A stretch of DNA of 64,000 bases from Marinigracilibium pacificum. GTDB taxonomy: Bacteria > Bacteroidota > Bacteroidia > Cytophagales > Cyclobacteriaceae. The position numbers were made by a program, and so were the translations under genes. The notes beneath the pieces are model-generated. The model had not been told where the DNA came from, made no database searches, and saw only the letters and a list, made by a program, of their open reading frames with translations. How positions within the stretch are numbered: the stretch's first letter is position 1; each line of letters starts with the position of its first letter. Below are positions 1-8,591 of this stretch, piece by piece. The stretch lies in the NCBI RefSeq assembly GCF_012926615.1, contig NZ_JABBNU010000003.1, positions 372,001-436,000 of the forward strand, given 5' to 3'.

Positions 1-445
1 AACCGAAAGATTCTATAAATGGCTCAATCTGATAATAATATTTACTGGTTTTAATATAATCCGAATCAATTTTAATAAGTTCATCTATTTCATGACTTTT
101 AATTCTATGACGATATAAATCATGATGTAAATGAGAAACTAACCGCTTAATGGGGTCTCTAACTAAATATATAATCTTTAAATCCTTTTTAGTTGAATAC
201 ATATTATGTACTGTTTCTGGGTAAATATGTCTTCGACTATAATTTGGTGATGTCTCACCTAAAATTTCTTTATTATCCTGAAATTGATTTAAGTACCAAT
301 CTATTCCTTTATCAAAATTTCTATTAAAAAAATTGGGCTCTTTTGTTTTGGTAAATCCTATTTGAGAATGATTTAGAAGATTCCTGTCTAATGTTGTAGT
401 GCCCGACTTCATTGCACCAATAATTATAAATTCGGGTAATTGCAT
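1..445 (-). CDS. Sulfotransferase family protein (3' end outside window)
   Basis: The reverse strand from the ATG at 443-445 stays open to the window edge, giving about 148 residues of the N-terminal part. Residues 10-18 read GAMKSGTTT, the 5'-phosphosulfate-binding loop of PAPS-dependent sulfotransferases, and a later VRDPIKRLVSH fits the 3'-phosphate-binding segment. The family moves sulfate from PAPS to sugar or other hydroxyls. It is the last visible gene of a minus-strand exopolysaccharide locus, 93 bases beyond the end of the glycosyltransferase gene. The substrate is inferred to be the polymer or a precursor of it. The C-terminal substrate-binding half is not visible. Confidence 0.85.
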   Translation of the reverse strand, partial: MQLPEFIIIGAMKSGTTTLDRNLLNHSQIGFTKTKEPNFFNRNFDKGIDWYLNQFQDNKEILGETSPNYSRRHIYPETVHNMYSTKKDLKIIYLVRDPIKRLVSHLHHDLYRHRIKSHEIDELIKIDSDYIKTSKYYYQIEPFIESFG

Positions 446-538
446 ATAAAGAAAATTAAAACAGATTTTACTTTAAGTAATAATATATAATTCTTAGATA
501 TTTTTAATGTAAATATCAGACCAAGAATAACTACACAT

Positions 539-1504
539 TTATAGATTCACCTTATTGAAATCGACGTTAAACACCTTAGATTTTATATATATGAAAACAT
601 TCTTAAAATTAAGTGGTTTCAGTTTAATTAATTCAAACAACAACATATTAAGGTAATTCTTCATGACTTTTTTATTCTTACCATTAAGAATAAAGTACAA
701 AGATAAATTTGTGTTAAACTTATAGAAATTTGATAAATATTTTTGCTTTTTAAAAGCACCTAGTCTACCTGTAACTAATGTATTTTTTATTCCTAAAACT
801 TTATTTATATAACCTATATACCCATATTTTATCATTACTATATCGATAACCCTGTCTCCAACATTAGACGTAAGTAGAATATCTATATGATTCATTAAAT
901 ATTCCTTTCGAAATACATAGCTGAGTGAAGGTAGTCTAATCTTCCGTTGAATTATAAGCTCTGGATCAATAAATTTAAATTCATGGTCTTTAATATTCAT
1001 AATATTTTCTTTTTGACCATTTATTAATTCGTAAGCATCGTGAACTACCATAGATATATTTCTATCACTCTCTAACATTTTAACTTGGCTTTGGAGCTTA
1101 TTTTCATCAATCCAAAAATCATCTCCTTCACAAAATGCGATATATTCCCCTCTTGCTAGAAATAAATTATACAACAAATTAAATCTTCCAGTAGGATGAT
1201 TATTAATTATCATATTATTCTCACGATGATGGAGTACTAATCTAAATATATCAGGATATTCTTCTGCGTACTTTATGCATATTTCTCTTGTACCATCATT
1301 TGATTCATCATCCCCAACAATAATTTCAAATTTAAAATCAGTTTTTTGGGATAAAATTCCCTTCAAACATTTTTCTATATAATTTTTATGTTGATATGTT
1401 AAAACTATTACTGAAACAAGTGGATTATCTGATAATGCATAATTATTAAGTTCATGCACTTCCTTTTTTTCATACTTCAGTTTAAACTCCCGAAAATCCA
1501 TCAT
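539..1504 (-). CDS. Glycosyltransferase family 2 protein
   Basis: This is a 321-residue GT-A-type glycosyltransferase. Residues about 29-75 hold the nucleotide-sugar-binding start of the family (PLVSVIVLTYQH, then EIIVGDDESNDGT), and a later FCEGDDFW is the expected acidic metal-binding segment. No membrane helix is evident, so it should act on the cytoplasmic face on a lipid-linked oligosaccharide. Donor and acceptor cannot be read from the sequence. It sits in the exopolysaccharide locus, separated from the upstream acyltransferase gene by a terminator-like hairpin, so it may be transcribed partly on its own. Confidence 0.88.
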   Translation of the reverse strand: MMDFREFKLKYEKKEVHELNNYALSDNPLVSVIVLTYQHKNYIEKCLKGILSQKTDFKFEIIVGDDESNDGTREICIKYAEEYPDIFRLVLHHRENNMIINNHPTGRFNLLYNLFLARGEYIAFCEGDDFWIDENKLQSQVKMLESDRNISMVVHDAYELINGQKENIMNIKDHEFKFIDPELIIQRKIRLPSLSYVFRKEYLMNHIDILLTSNVGDRVIDIVMIKYGYIGYINKVLGIKNTLVTGRLGAFKKQKYLSNFYKFNTNLSLYFILNGKNKKVMKNYLNMLLFELIKLKPLNFKNVFIYIKSKVFNVDFNKVNL

Positions 1505-1529
1505 CTATATAACTCTTTACAAAATAAAA

Positions 1530-1548
1530 GCCTCAAAATACATGAGGC
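1530..1548 (-). terminator. Hairpin terminator after the short hexapeptide acyltransferase gene
   Basis: The arms gcctca (1530-1535) and tgaggc (1543-1548) form a stem with a 7-base loop. On the minus strand it is followed by a T-rich tail. It lies between the stop of the 161-residue acyltransferase and the start of the glycosyltransferase, so it may end or attenuate the operon here. Confidence 0.6.
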
Positions 1549-1574
1549 CTTTGATGCTTTAAATATCAAATATT

Positions 1575-2060
1575 TTAATTGTGTTTCTTGAAAAACTTTG
1601 CAGGGTTACCAAACCAAATCTCATCATCTCCAACTTCAGATCTTACTTGGGAACATGCACCAATTACCGATCTTTTCCCAATATTAAAACCTGGCATTAA
1701 AGTTACGTTGGCACCAATTAAAGTACCATCACCAATCTTCCCAACAACCTTTTCATCCCCTTTATCAAGATTTGGAGTATCTGTTAAAACAAAAGCATAT
1801 TTAATTGTTACATCATCACCTATCTCTGCATTAGCAGAAATTGTACATCGACTACCAAAAGAAACACGATTTCCGATTTTAACATTTTCTCTTATTTCAC
1901 AATAAGCAGTAAACTTACAGTTTTCTCCAATTCTAGCCCCTTTTCGAACAATACAAAAAGGACCAACCTTCGTTCCATCGCCGATAACAGTATCCTCTTC
2001 TACAAGAGCAAGTGGATGAATTTCTACATTTTTTCCGATTGTTGCTTTGTCTGATATCAT
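1575..2060 (-). CDS. Hexapeptide-repeat (left-handed beta-helix) acyltransferase, WbpD/FdtC-like
   Basis: Almost all of the 161 residues are hexapeptide repeats of the left-handed beta-helix fold (IGKNVEI, IGDGTKV, IGENCKF, IGNRVSF, IGDDVTI), ending in the GNPAK segment typical of sugar N- or O-acetyltransferases. Enzymes of this size and shape often acetylate an amino group placed on a nucleotide sugar by a DegT-type aminotransferase, and such an aminotransferase is encoded two genes upstream (2997-4076). The likely role is acetyl-CoA-dependent acylation of that amino sugar. The exact sugar is not determinable. Confidence 0.85.
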   Translation of the reverse strand: MISDKATIGKNVEIHPLALVEEDTVIGDGTKVGPFCIVRKGARIGENCKFTAYCEIRENVKIGNRVSFGSRCTISANAEIGDDVTIKYAFVLTDTPNLDKGDEKVVGKIGDGTLIGANVTLMPGFNIGKRSVIGACSQVRSEVGDDEIWFGNPAKFFKKHN

Positions 2061-2071
2061 ATTTATAGAAT

Positions 2072-3004
2072 TTATTTTTTAGGTTTAGGCATCCCACTTG
2101 GGTTTTCACTAGTTTGCATGGCTCTTGCTGGGTTACCTACCAAAGTAACTCCTTCATCACTATTATTTTTTACTACATTTGCACCAGCACCAACTATTGT
2201 TTTTTTGCCTATTTCTACTTTTGGCCGAAAAGTGGCAGATGAACCAATAAAACAATAATCTCCTATTTTTGTATTTCCTCCTGTAACTACATTGTTAGCG
2301 AAATGCACATATTCCCCAATTACCGAACCATGACCAAGACGACAACCTGGAGCCATCATGGTATAATCTCCTATAATAGTCTTCTCTGAAAGTGATCCTC
2401 TTACTGCAATAGTATTAGCTCCCAGTATACAATACTTCCCTACAATAACTCCTCCTAATTGAGGCTGGATGATTTTTTCAGTTTGATTTTCATTCCAAAT
2501 CCAAGCCATACCACGAGCACCAATTACACTCATTGGTTCAATTATTGTGCCTACACTAATATAAGAATTATCATGTATATGACAATTATTTTTTATAATT
2601 ACGTCATCTTCTATTTTCACCTTCCCAATCACGCAAAAAGGATCAATCTGAACATTTTCACCAATTTCAGCTTCAGGGTCAATAATAGATTGTTGTGATA
2701 TTTTGCCTGTTGATTTTTCAGGAAATAATTCTGACAATAATTTATAGAAAATAACCTGAACATTTTGATTTGTCAAAAAATAAATATTGCAATTTTCAAT
2801 ATTTCGTTCATAGGTATTAGCTATAATAAAGGAATTCTTAACCTTACTTTCAAGATTACCAGTCATATCAAAATATAAACCTTCATTAATAGGTGAGAAA
2901 ATAGAGGCTGGAGTAATACTAAGTGATCTAAAGTTAATAAGTTCTCCCTCGATCCCTAAATCAAAAATTTTCTCTTTAATTATATCAGATGTTATTTTAA
3001 TCAT
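2072..3004 (-). CDS. LpxD-like hexapeptide acyltransferase
   Basis: The protein has 310 residues. The first 100 or so form a non-repeat domain, followed by a long left-handed beta-helix beginning SIIDPEAEIGENVQIDPFCVIG. This two-part layout resembles LpxD, the UDP-3-O-acyl-glucosamine N-acyltransferase, more than simple sugar acetyltransferases. Helix repeats run to about residue 285 and end VGNPARAM. The ATG overlaps the end of the aminotransferase gene by 8 bases, indicating translational coupling. Its place in an exopolysaccharide operon suggests it acylates a nucleotide amino sugar rather than lipid A, but this is inference. Acetyl and longer acyl donors are both possible. Confidence 0.75.
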   Translation of the reverse strand: MIKITSDIIKEKIFDLGIEGELINFRSLSITPASIFSPINEGLYFDMTGNLESKVKNSFIIANTYERNIENCNIYFLTNQNVQVIFYKLLSELFPEKSTGKISQQSIIDPEAEIGENVQIDPFCVIGKVKIEDDVIIKNNCHIHDNSYISVGTIIEPMSVIGARGMAWIWNENQTEKIIQPQLGGVIVGKYCILGANTIAVRGSLSEKTIIGDYTMMAPGCRLGHGSVIGEYVHFANNVVTGGNTKIGDYCFIGSSATFRPKVEIGKKTIVGAGANVVKNNSDEGVTLVGNPARAMQTSENPSGMPKPKK

Positions 3005-4076
3005 ATCGTTGTGTTCTTAGGATAATCCTCGAGATCATATCTATCTCCTCAATACTCAATGTTTGAAAAAGAGGTAAACATAATATCCTTCTAGAAATAT
3101 CATCTGAAATTGGTGTGGAATATTTTTTAACATATCCAAGATTAGATAATGATGGATAAAAATATCTTCTTGGAAATATCTCTTTCTTCTCAAGTGCATC
3201 CTTTATTTTTAAAGCTTCTTTTTCACTCTCGATAATAATAGGGTAATATGAAAAATTATGCTCTGTATCAGAATATATTTTCTGTTTTGAATGCTTTAAA
3301 GATTCAAGAGCTTTATCATAAGCTTTGCTCAATTCCTTTCTTTTAGCTAAAATATTTTCAATATTATCAAGAATAACCAACCCCATAGCTGAGTGAAATT
3401 CAGAGTTTTTTCCATTAATTCCTACTCCATTAAATTTATCAGGACCATCATGACCAAAATTCCTTAAATAGGCCATTTTCTTTAATAATTCAGGATCTTT
3501 AGTAAATACGGCTCCTCCTTCAACGGAATGCATAATTTTTGTAGCATGAAAACTAGTCGTACTTATATCACCATATTCAAAGATACTCTTCCCTTTATAT
3601 TTTGTTCCAAAACAATGAGCTGCATCATAAATTACAGGGAGGTCGAATTTTTTAGCTATTTTTTCGATTTTGTCTATTGCACACGGATTCCCAAAACAAT
3701 GAGTTGCCAAAATTGCAGATGTATTTTCTGTAATTGCTGTTTCAATTTTATCCGGATCAATATTTAAAGTTTCATCAATATCTACAAAAACAGGTTCACA
3801 ACCCTCCCAAACAATACTACTAGTTGTAGCAACATAAGAAAATGGTGTAGTAATTATTTCTCCTTTTAGATTTAACGCTTTTATAGCTATCTGCAAAGCT
3901 ATCGTCCCATTACCTACGACTAGGGTATGATCTAATTCTAAATATTTCTTTAGCCTTAATTCAAATTCATTTAATAAAGGTCCATTATTCGTTAACCATT
4001 GACGGTCCCAAATCCCATCAACATACTTCAAGAAATCTTTCTTTTCTGGCAAAAATGGCTTAGTTACTGGAATCAT
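2997..4076 (-). CDS. DegT/DnrJ/EryC1/StrS family sugar aminotransferase
   Basis: This 359-residue PLP enzyme belongs to the sugar aminotransferase family that converts a nucleotide keto-sugar to an amino sugar, usually with glutamate as donor. Lys180 in SFHATK is the Schiff-base lysine, and Asp151 in DAAHCFG should bind the pyridine nitrogen. VVGNGTIALQIA near residues 53-64 is the phosphate-binding region. It overlaps the LpxD-like gene by 8 bases and begins 3 bases after the sulfotransferase stop. With the two acyltransferases downstream it forms a likely N-acyl-amino-sugar module. The dehydratase or reductase that would make the keto-sugar is not in the window. Confidence 0.9.
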   Translation of the reverse strand: MIPVTKPFLPEKKDFLKYVDGIWDRQWLTNNGPLLNEFELRLKKYLELDHTLVVGNGTIALQIAIKALNLKGEIITTPFSYVATTSSIVWEGCEPVFVDIDETLNIDPDKIETAITENTSAILATHCFGNPCAIDKIEKIAKKFDLPVIYDAAHCFGTKYKGKSIFEYGDISTTSFHATKIMHSVEGGAVFTKDPELLKKMAYLRNFGHDGPDKFNGVGINGKNSEFHSAMGLVILDNIENILAKRKELSKAYDKALESLKHSKQKIYSDTEHNFSYYPIIIESEKEALKIKDALEKKEIFPRRYFYPSLSNLGYVKKYSTPISDDISRRILCLPLFQTLSIEEIDMISRIILRTQRYD

Positions 4077-4079
4077 CTT

Positions 4080-4739
4080 TTATGTCTTATTTTCCCAAGG
4101 AAAGTTATCAAAATCAGTTTTAACTTTTATAAACTTAATAAATTTTGAATACGCATTATTATCTGATAAATTTATAATCAAAAGATCATTAGGCCTATTC
4201 TTAAAATATTCAATAATCATTTGATTGTGTTTTTCATAATGTTCTTTTAATATTTTCTCATTATAAGGATCCTCTTTAGGTGATTTATAATTCAACTGAT
4301 TACATTCCCAAATCCACCCTTTCCAAACATAATTTGAATTAATTAGATCATTATAAGTTGGTAATTTACCATCCCCAAATTTTTTTGAATGAAATTTAAC
4401 TAAGGAGTTATACCATTGATCAGCAGAATCCCTTATTGTCAATATATATTTAGAATTTGGAAATTCTTTATCTAATACTTCATGAATACCACTAAAACTA
4501 AAAGGAATATCTTGAAACACTTGCGCTGTTTTACAGTACTTGATCAAAGAATCATATTCCCCTTTTTCAAAATCTTTAATTAAAATTTCAGCATTATGCT
4601 GATTCCCTACAACATACCCTAAATCTTTAAAAGCCTTTTTTAAAGAAGTAGTACCTGTTTTATTCCTTCCAATGCAAAAATATTTCGGCTTATTTCTAAC
4701 CTTTAATCTATTTATAAAATTCCTAACTATTGATCTCAA
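4080..4739 (-). CDS. Sulfotransferase family protein
   Basis: The 219-residue product carries FCIGRNKTGTTSL at about residues 21-33, matching the PAPS 5'-phosphosulfate loop, and YILTIRDSADQWYNSL as the 3'-phosphate-binding strand and helix. It resembles the short single-domain sulfotransferase family (often labelled sulfotransferase family protein or Sulfotransfer_4). Its start overlaps the flippase stop by 4 bases (ATGA), so the two are coupled. Together with the partial gene at 1-445 it makes two sulfotransferases in one polysaccharide locus, pointing to a sulfated polymer. Target and linkage are unknown. Confidence 0.82.
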   Translation of the reverse strand: MRSIVRNFINRLKVRNKPKYFCIGRNKTGTTSLKKAFKDLGYVVGNQHNAEILIKDFEKGEYDSLIKYCKTAQVFQDIPFSFSGIHEVLDKEFPNSKYILTIRDSADQWYNSLVKFHSKKFGDGKLPTYNDLINSNYVWKGWIWECNQLNYKSPKEDPYNEKILKEHYEKHNQMIIEYFKNRPNDLLIINLSDNNAYSKFIKFIKVKTDFDNFPWENKT

Positions 4740-6175
4740 ACTAGTTTTTTTAAAATTACCTGTACAAAATTGTATTTTATATACTTTAAACCATCATTAT
4801 TAATTATCATATTAAAAATAATGTAGACTAAAATAAAGAAAAATGTATATAATACTCTTTGCCAAAAGAATTCAAATTGAAAATAATTAAAGAGTAAGAT
4901 GAAAATTATTAAAGGCCCTATTCCCTCAAAGATTTTTCTAAGGTGGATTTTTGCTGACAAACCTAAATTCACATTAACAAAATATATATTAAGCAGTATT
5001 ATCAAATAACTAACTAAAACATATCCAACTAGAAATTCATTTAACCCATAAAACACGGCAATGGATAATGGAATTAATTGAAATACTTTTCTTAAAAGAC
5101 CTATTTTAAAATTCATCCCACTTTTCCCTTTGCTTAAATAGGCATTTACCATCATTGCATTTAATGGCCTATTACATATTGCGAGAACTAAAATTTGAAA
5201 AATTCCAATAGAGGGAATCCATTTTTCCCCAAATAAAAAAATAATTATATCTGGGCCTAAAAAAAACAAAACACCAGTTATTAAATAACTCAAAAATGAA
5301 ATTATTGATAAAACCTTGAAGTAAATTTCTTCATACGCATTCTTATTATCCTGAAGATTTGAGAGTACAGGAAAAAATACTTTAGTTAAACTTGATGAGG
5401 AATATTTTGTCACTTGATCTCTAAGAGAAGAAGCTCTTGAATAAAAGCCAAGCATATTTGCAGAAAAAACTTTCCCAATAATCAATACATCAAGTCTTAA
5501 AAACAAACTTGAAATAAACCTATCAAAAAAAACAAATAAACTGAAAGAAGATAATTTCCTTATTTCATTATATGAAAATTCAATACCTGGTTTCCATTCT
5601 GAGTAATACCATAATAAAATTGTACTAATGATAGCAACAGTAAGTTGTTGAATAACCAATGAATAAACCCCAAATCCATAAAATGCAGAAATTACACCCA
5701 AAGCCCCCCCAATTATATTTGCAATTAAAAGTCTTAAAGTCAAAGCTTTAAAGTTCAAATCACGTTTTAAAATAGCAATCTGAACCTGGCCAAATGAATT
5801 TGAAATAAAAATTAATGATAACCATTTAACCAAATTTTCAATCTCTTCATTATTATAAAAGTCAGCTATTAATGGTGAAATAACATAGAAAACTAAAGTC
5901 AATATTATTCCCGCACTTACGTTAAAGTAGAAAACTGAATTATATGTTAAATTTGAATTTGATTTATTTTGAATTAATGCTGAAGATAAACCTACATCAA
6001 CAAATACCTGTGATATTGTAATAAATACTAAGGACATTCCAACTAGTCCAAAATCAGCAGGAGATAATAACCTGGCTAAAAAAATTGAAATAATAAAAGA
6101 GCTGCCTTGGTTTAAAACAGTTCCAAAAAAATCCCAAAGGAATGCAAATGTAGTTCTTCCCTTAATACTTTTCAT
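4736..6175 (-). CDS. Wzx/WzxC-type polysaccharide flippase (MOP superfamily)
   Basis: The 479 residues are mostly hydrophobic with about 12 to 14 predicted membrane helices. The N-terminal pattern FLARLLSPADFGLVGMSLVF is typical of the WzxC/oligosaccharide-flippase branch. It should flip the undecaprenyl-linked repeat unit across the inner membrane in a Wzx/Wzy-dependent pathway. It lies 35 bases after the Wzc-like gene and overlaps the sulfotransferase. No Wzy polymerase is recognisable in the window; it may lie beyond base 1. Confidence 0.9.
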   Translation of the reverse strand: MKSIKGRTTFAFLWDFFGTVLNQGSSFIISIFLARLLSPADFGLVGMSLVFITISQVFVDVGLSSALIQNKSNSNLTYNSVFYFNVSAGIILTLVFYVISPLIADFYNNEEIENLVKWLSLIFISNSFGQVQIAILKRDLNFKALTLRLLIANIIGGALGVISAFYGFGVYSLVIQQLTVAIISTILLWYYSEWKPGIEFSYNEIRKLSSFSLFVFFDRFISSLFLRLDVLIIGKVFSANMLGFYSRASSLRDQVTKYSSSSLTKVFFPVLSNLQDNKNAYEEIYFKVLSIISFLSYLITGVLFFLGPDIIIFLFGEKWIPSIGIFQILVLAICNRPLNAMMVNAYLSKGKSGMNFKIGLLRKVFQLIPLSIAVFYGLNEFLVGYVLVSYLIILLNIYFVNVNLGLSAKIHLRKIFEGIGPLIIFILLFNYFQFEFFWQRVLYTFFFILVYIIFNMIINNDGLKYIKYNFVQVILKKLV

Positions 6176-6210
6176 AAATTAAGCTTTACTACAAAAAATA
6201 GACTACATTT

Positions 6211-8589
6211 TTATTCTTCATAATATCCTTTGGACTCATTATAACCATAACCATAGCCATAACCATAGCCATAACCATAACCTAAACCTCCTTTACGAAT
6301 ATCATTTAAAATAATACTCATATTTTTCAATAAGCCTTTTTCATAGATTTCCTGTGAAGCTTTTAACACATTTTTCGGAGAGTACCCTTGTCTTACTATA
6401 TATAATGTATGATCCACATGTTTTATGATTTCAAGTGCATCTGCTACAATACCCACGGGTGGTGTATCAATAATTATATTATCAAATTCCTTATGAAGAT
6501 CAGTTAATAACATACCAAATTGTTTACTCATTAACAATTCACTTGGGTTAGGAGGTACCGGGCCACCTGAAATCAAACACAAATTCTCAATTTCAGACTC
6601 CTGAATAACTTCATCTAACGTAGCCATGCCTGATAAATATGTACTTAAACCTTTGGCATTAGAAAGATTCAGGTCTCCATAAATTCTAGGTTTTCTAAGG
6701 TCAGCTCCAATAATTACTGTTCTTCGACCAGAGTAAGCCATAATTGTTGCAAGATTCAAGCTTGTAAAAGTTTTACCTTCTCCGGCAATTGAAGATGTAA
6801 CCATGATTATTTTTTTATCCTTTTGACCAATAAAGTAATTAAGATTAGTTCTTACCGATCTAAAAGCTTCGGAAATTGCAGATTTTGGTTTCTGAGCAAC
6901 TACTAATGATCCGTCAATATTGGTATGTCCTATTCCTCCAACAACTGGTATGGTAGTAATTCGATCTATATCTTCTTTAGATTGAATTTTATTATCTAAT
7001 AACTCTAGTAAAACAAACAATGCTAATGGAAGCATTAAACCAATTGCACCAGCAAATGTATAATTTTGAGTTGGTTTTGGCACTATTGCCCCCCCGCGCT
7101 GCATTGGAGGATTTACCATTTCGATATCAGCAGTTGTACTTGCAACTGATATACTTGCTTCAGCCCTTTTTTGTAACAAATAGGTATATAATCCTTCTAA
7201 TAGATCGTAATTTCGTTGTATGTTAATTAATCTTCTCTGGGCGATAGGCAATTTATATAATTCACTCTCTAATTCTCTTATTTGCTTTCCTAAAAGACTA
7301 ACGGTAATTTTATTAGTCTCTCTTAAATTCCTAACGCTTTCAAGTATATTTTGCCTAATATTTCTAATTTTTTGCCTACTCTGGATGAATAATGGATTCT
7401 TTTCACCTCCATTAATCAAAGCCGTATTCATTTCAAGTTGAATATCAACTATTTGATTAACTAATTTTGATAATAAACCATCTTCTATTCCAACTGAAGT
7501 AGGAAGAATTATCTGATCAAGATTTTCTCCATTTTCAACATATCTAACTAAATAGTCATAATAATTTTCCTGAGCTAAAATTTCAGTTTTATCAGAATCA
7601 AGGTCTTCAATTTTATTATATAATCTTTGAGCCTCTGCATCAAGATCTGTAATTCCATTAGCCTGTTTAAAACGTTCTAATTGAGCCTCAAAATATAACA
7701 GGGAATCAGATATTTCTTCCAATTGATCATCAATAAAATCAACCGATCTACTTGCTGCACGACTCTTTTTACGGATGGAATAATCAACATAATTCTCAAG
7801 AATCCCGTTAATAAAATCAATATCTTTTTGAGGATATGGACCTGTCATTGAAATATTAACAACTCCTGAACCTTGTTCTGCCCAATTCACTTTCAATCGA
7901 TTAATATAACTCCAGGTTATATTGGCAGGGTTAGTAAATCTTATAGTATATTCTCTTCCTATCTGATTTTTAAAAGGCATCCCGGTTGGAATTGAGACCA
8001 GGTTAATACCATTATATGATACTGTATCTCCAATATTAAACGAGTTTTCACCATTTAATTTCTCACCTTCAAAATTTATAGGCTGAAGAGAGTACGAATT
8101 AGCACTTATTATCTTGAAATTAAATGATTTGCCATAGGCTTTTGATTTATCACCCAGGAGATATACATCAACAGGTAATGTCCTGTAATAATCTGTATTT
8201 TTCACTTCTCCAAGTCTAAGAAACGAAACTTCAAAATTAAGCTTTTCAAGAGTTTCTTTAACCATTGGAAAAGATCTCAATATATACAATTCGTTTAAGT
8301 AGTTCTTATAATTATTTACAAGTGCATTATTGTATAATAATTTAGCTCCACTCAGTTCGCTTTGAGTTTCTTTTATTATCACCGAAGAGGTAACATTATA
8401 TATTTTTACAGTATAAAGGTTTATAAAATATGCAATCGTTAAAGCTGCTAATACTGAAATCACAATTAAATACCAGAACTTTAAAGCTCTGGCAAGTACT
8501 CTTTTGATATCAATATGAAAACCTCCTCCACCAGATTTAGACGGAGTCGCTTGTTCATTTTCAAATTCTGCAAAATCTATTTCAGACAC
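6211..8589 (-). CDS. Wzc-like polysaccharide co-polymerase / tyrosine autokinase
   Basis: The 792-residue protein has a Wzz-type N-terminal part with a membrane helix near 38-58, a large periplasmic region with coiled coils (about 285-470) and a second helix near 510-531. A BY-kinase domain follows: Walker A SSIAGEGKT (599-607), Walker A' VIIGADLRKPR (625-635) and Walker B NIIIDTPP (704-711). The tail has seven Gly-Tyr dipeptides and then GYYEE, giving nine tyrosines as an autophosphorylation cluster. The family controls chain length and export of capsule or exopolysaccharide with Wza. It starts 2 bases after the Wza-like stop. The dipeptide tail is unusually regular. Confidence 0.94.
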   Translation of the reverse strand: MSEIDFAEFENEQATPSKSGGGGFHIDIKRVLARALKFWYLIVISVLAALTIAYFINLYTVKIYNVTSSVIIKETQSELSGAKLLYNNALVNNYKNYLNELYILRSFPMVKETLEKLNFEVSFLRLGEVKNTDYYRTLPVDVYLLGDKSKAYGKSFNFKIISANSYSLQPINFEGEKLNGENSFNIGDTVSYNGINLVSIPTGMPFKNQIGREYTIRFTNPANITWSYINRLKVNWAEQGSGVVNISMTGPYPQKDIDFINGILENYVDYSIRKKSRAASRSVDFIDDQLEEISDSLLYFEAQLERFKQANGITDLDAEAQRLYNKIEDLDSDKTEILAQENYYDYLVRYVENGENLDQIILPTSVGIEDGLLSKLVNQIVDIQLEMNTALINGGEKNPLFIQSRQKIRNIRQNILESVRNLRETNKITVSLLGKQIRELESELYKLPIAQRRLINIQRNYDLLEGLYTYLLQKRAEASISVASTTADIEMVNPPMQRGGAIVPKPTQNYTFAGAIGLMLPLALFVLLELLDNKIQSKEDIDRITTIPVVGGIGHTNIDGSLVVAQKPKSAISEAFRSVRTNLNYFIGQKDKKIIMVTSSIAGEGKTFTSLNLATIMAYSGRRTVIIGADLRKPRIYGDLNLSNAKGLSTYLSGMATLDEVIQESEIENLCLISGGPVPPNPSELLMSKQFGMLLTDLHKEFDNIIIDTPPVGIVADALEIIKHVDHTLYIVRQGYSPKNVLKASQEIYEKGLLKNMSIILNDIRKGGLGYGYGYGYGYGYGYNESKGYYEE
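6241..6282. repeat. Hexanucleotide tandem repeat coding the Gly-Tyr tail
   Basis: Seven consecutive 6-base units, each ataacc or atagcc on the plus strand, encode the (Gly-Tyr)7 tail of the Wzc-like kinase. Because the unit is two codons, slippage would change tail length without shifting the frame. The synonymous Tyr-Gly variants (ataacc and atagcc) alternate in part. Confidence 0.9.
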
Positions 8590-8591
8590 TT

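Noticed and set aside
1579-1905. 108-residue plus-strand open frame over the hexapeptide acyltransferase
   Set aside because: It is antisense to a clear beta-helix gene and its sequence looks like the reverse reading of the hexapeptide repeats.
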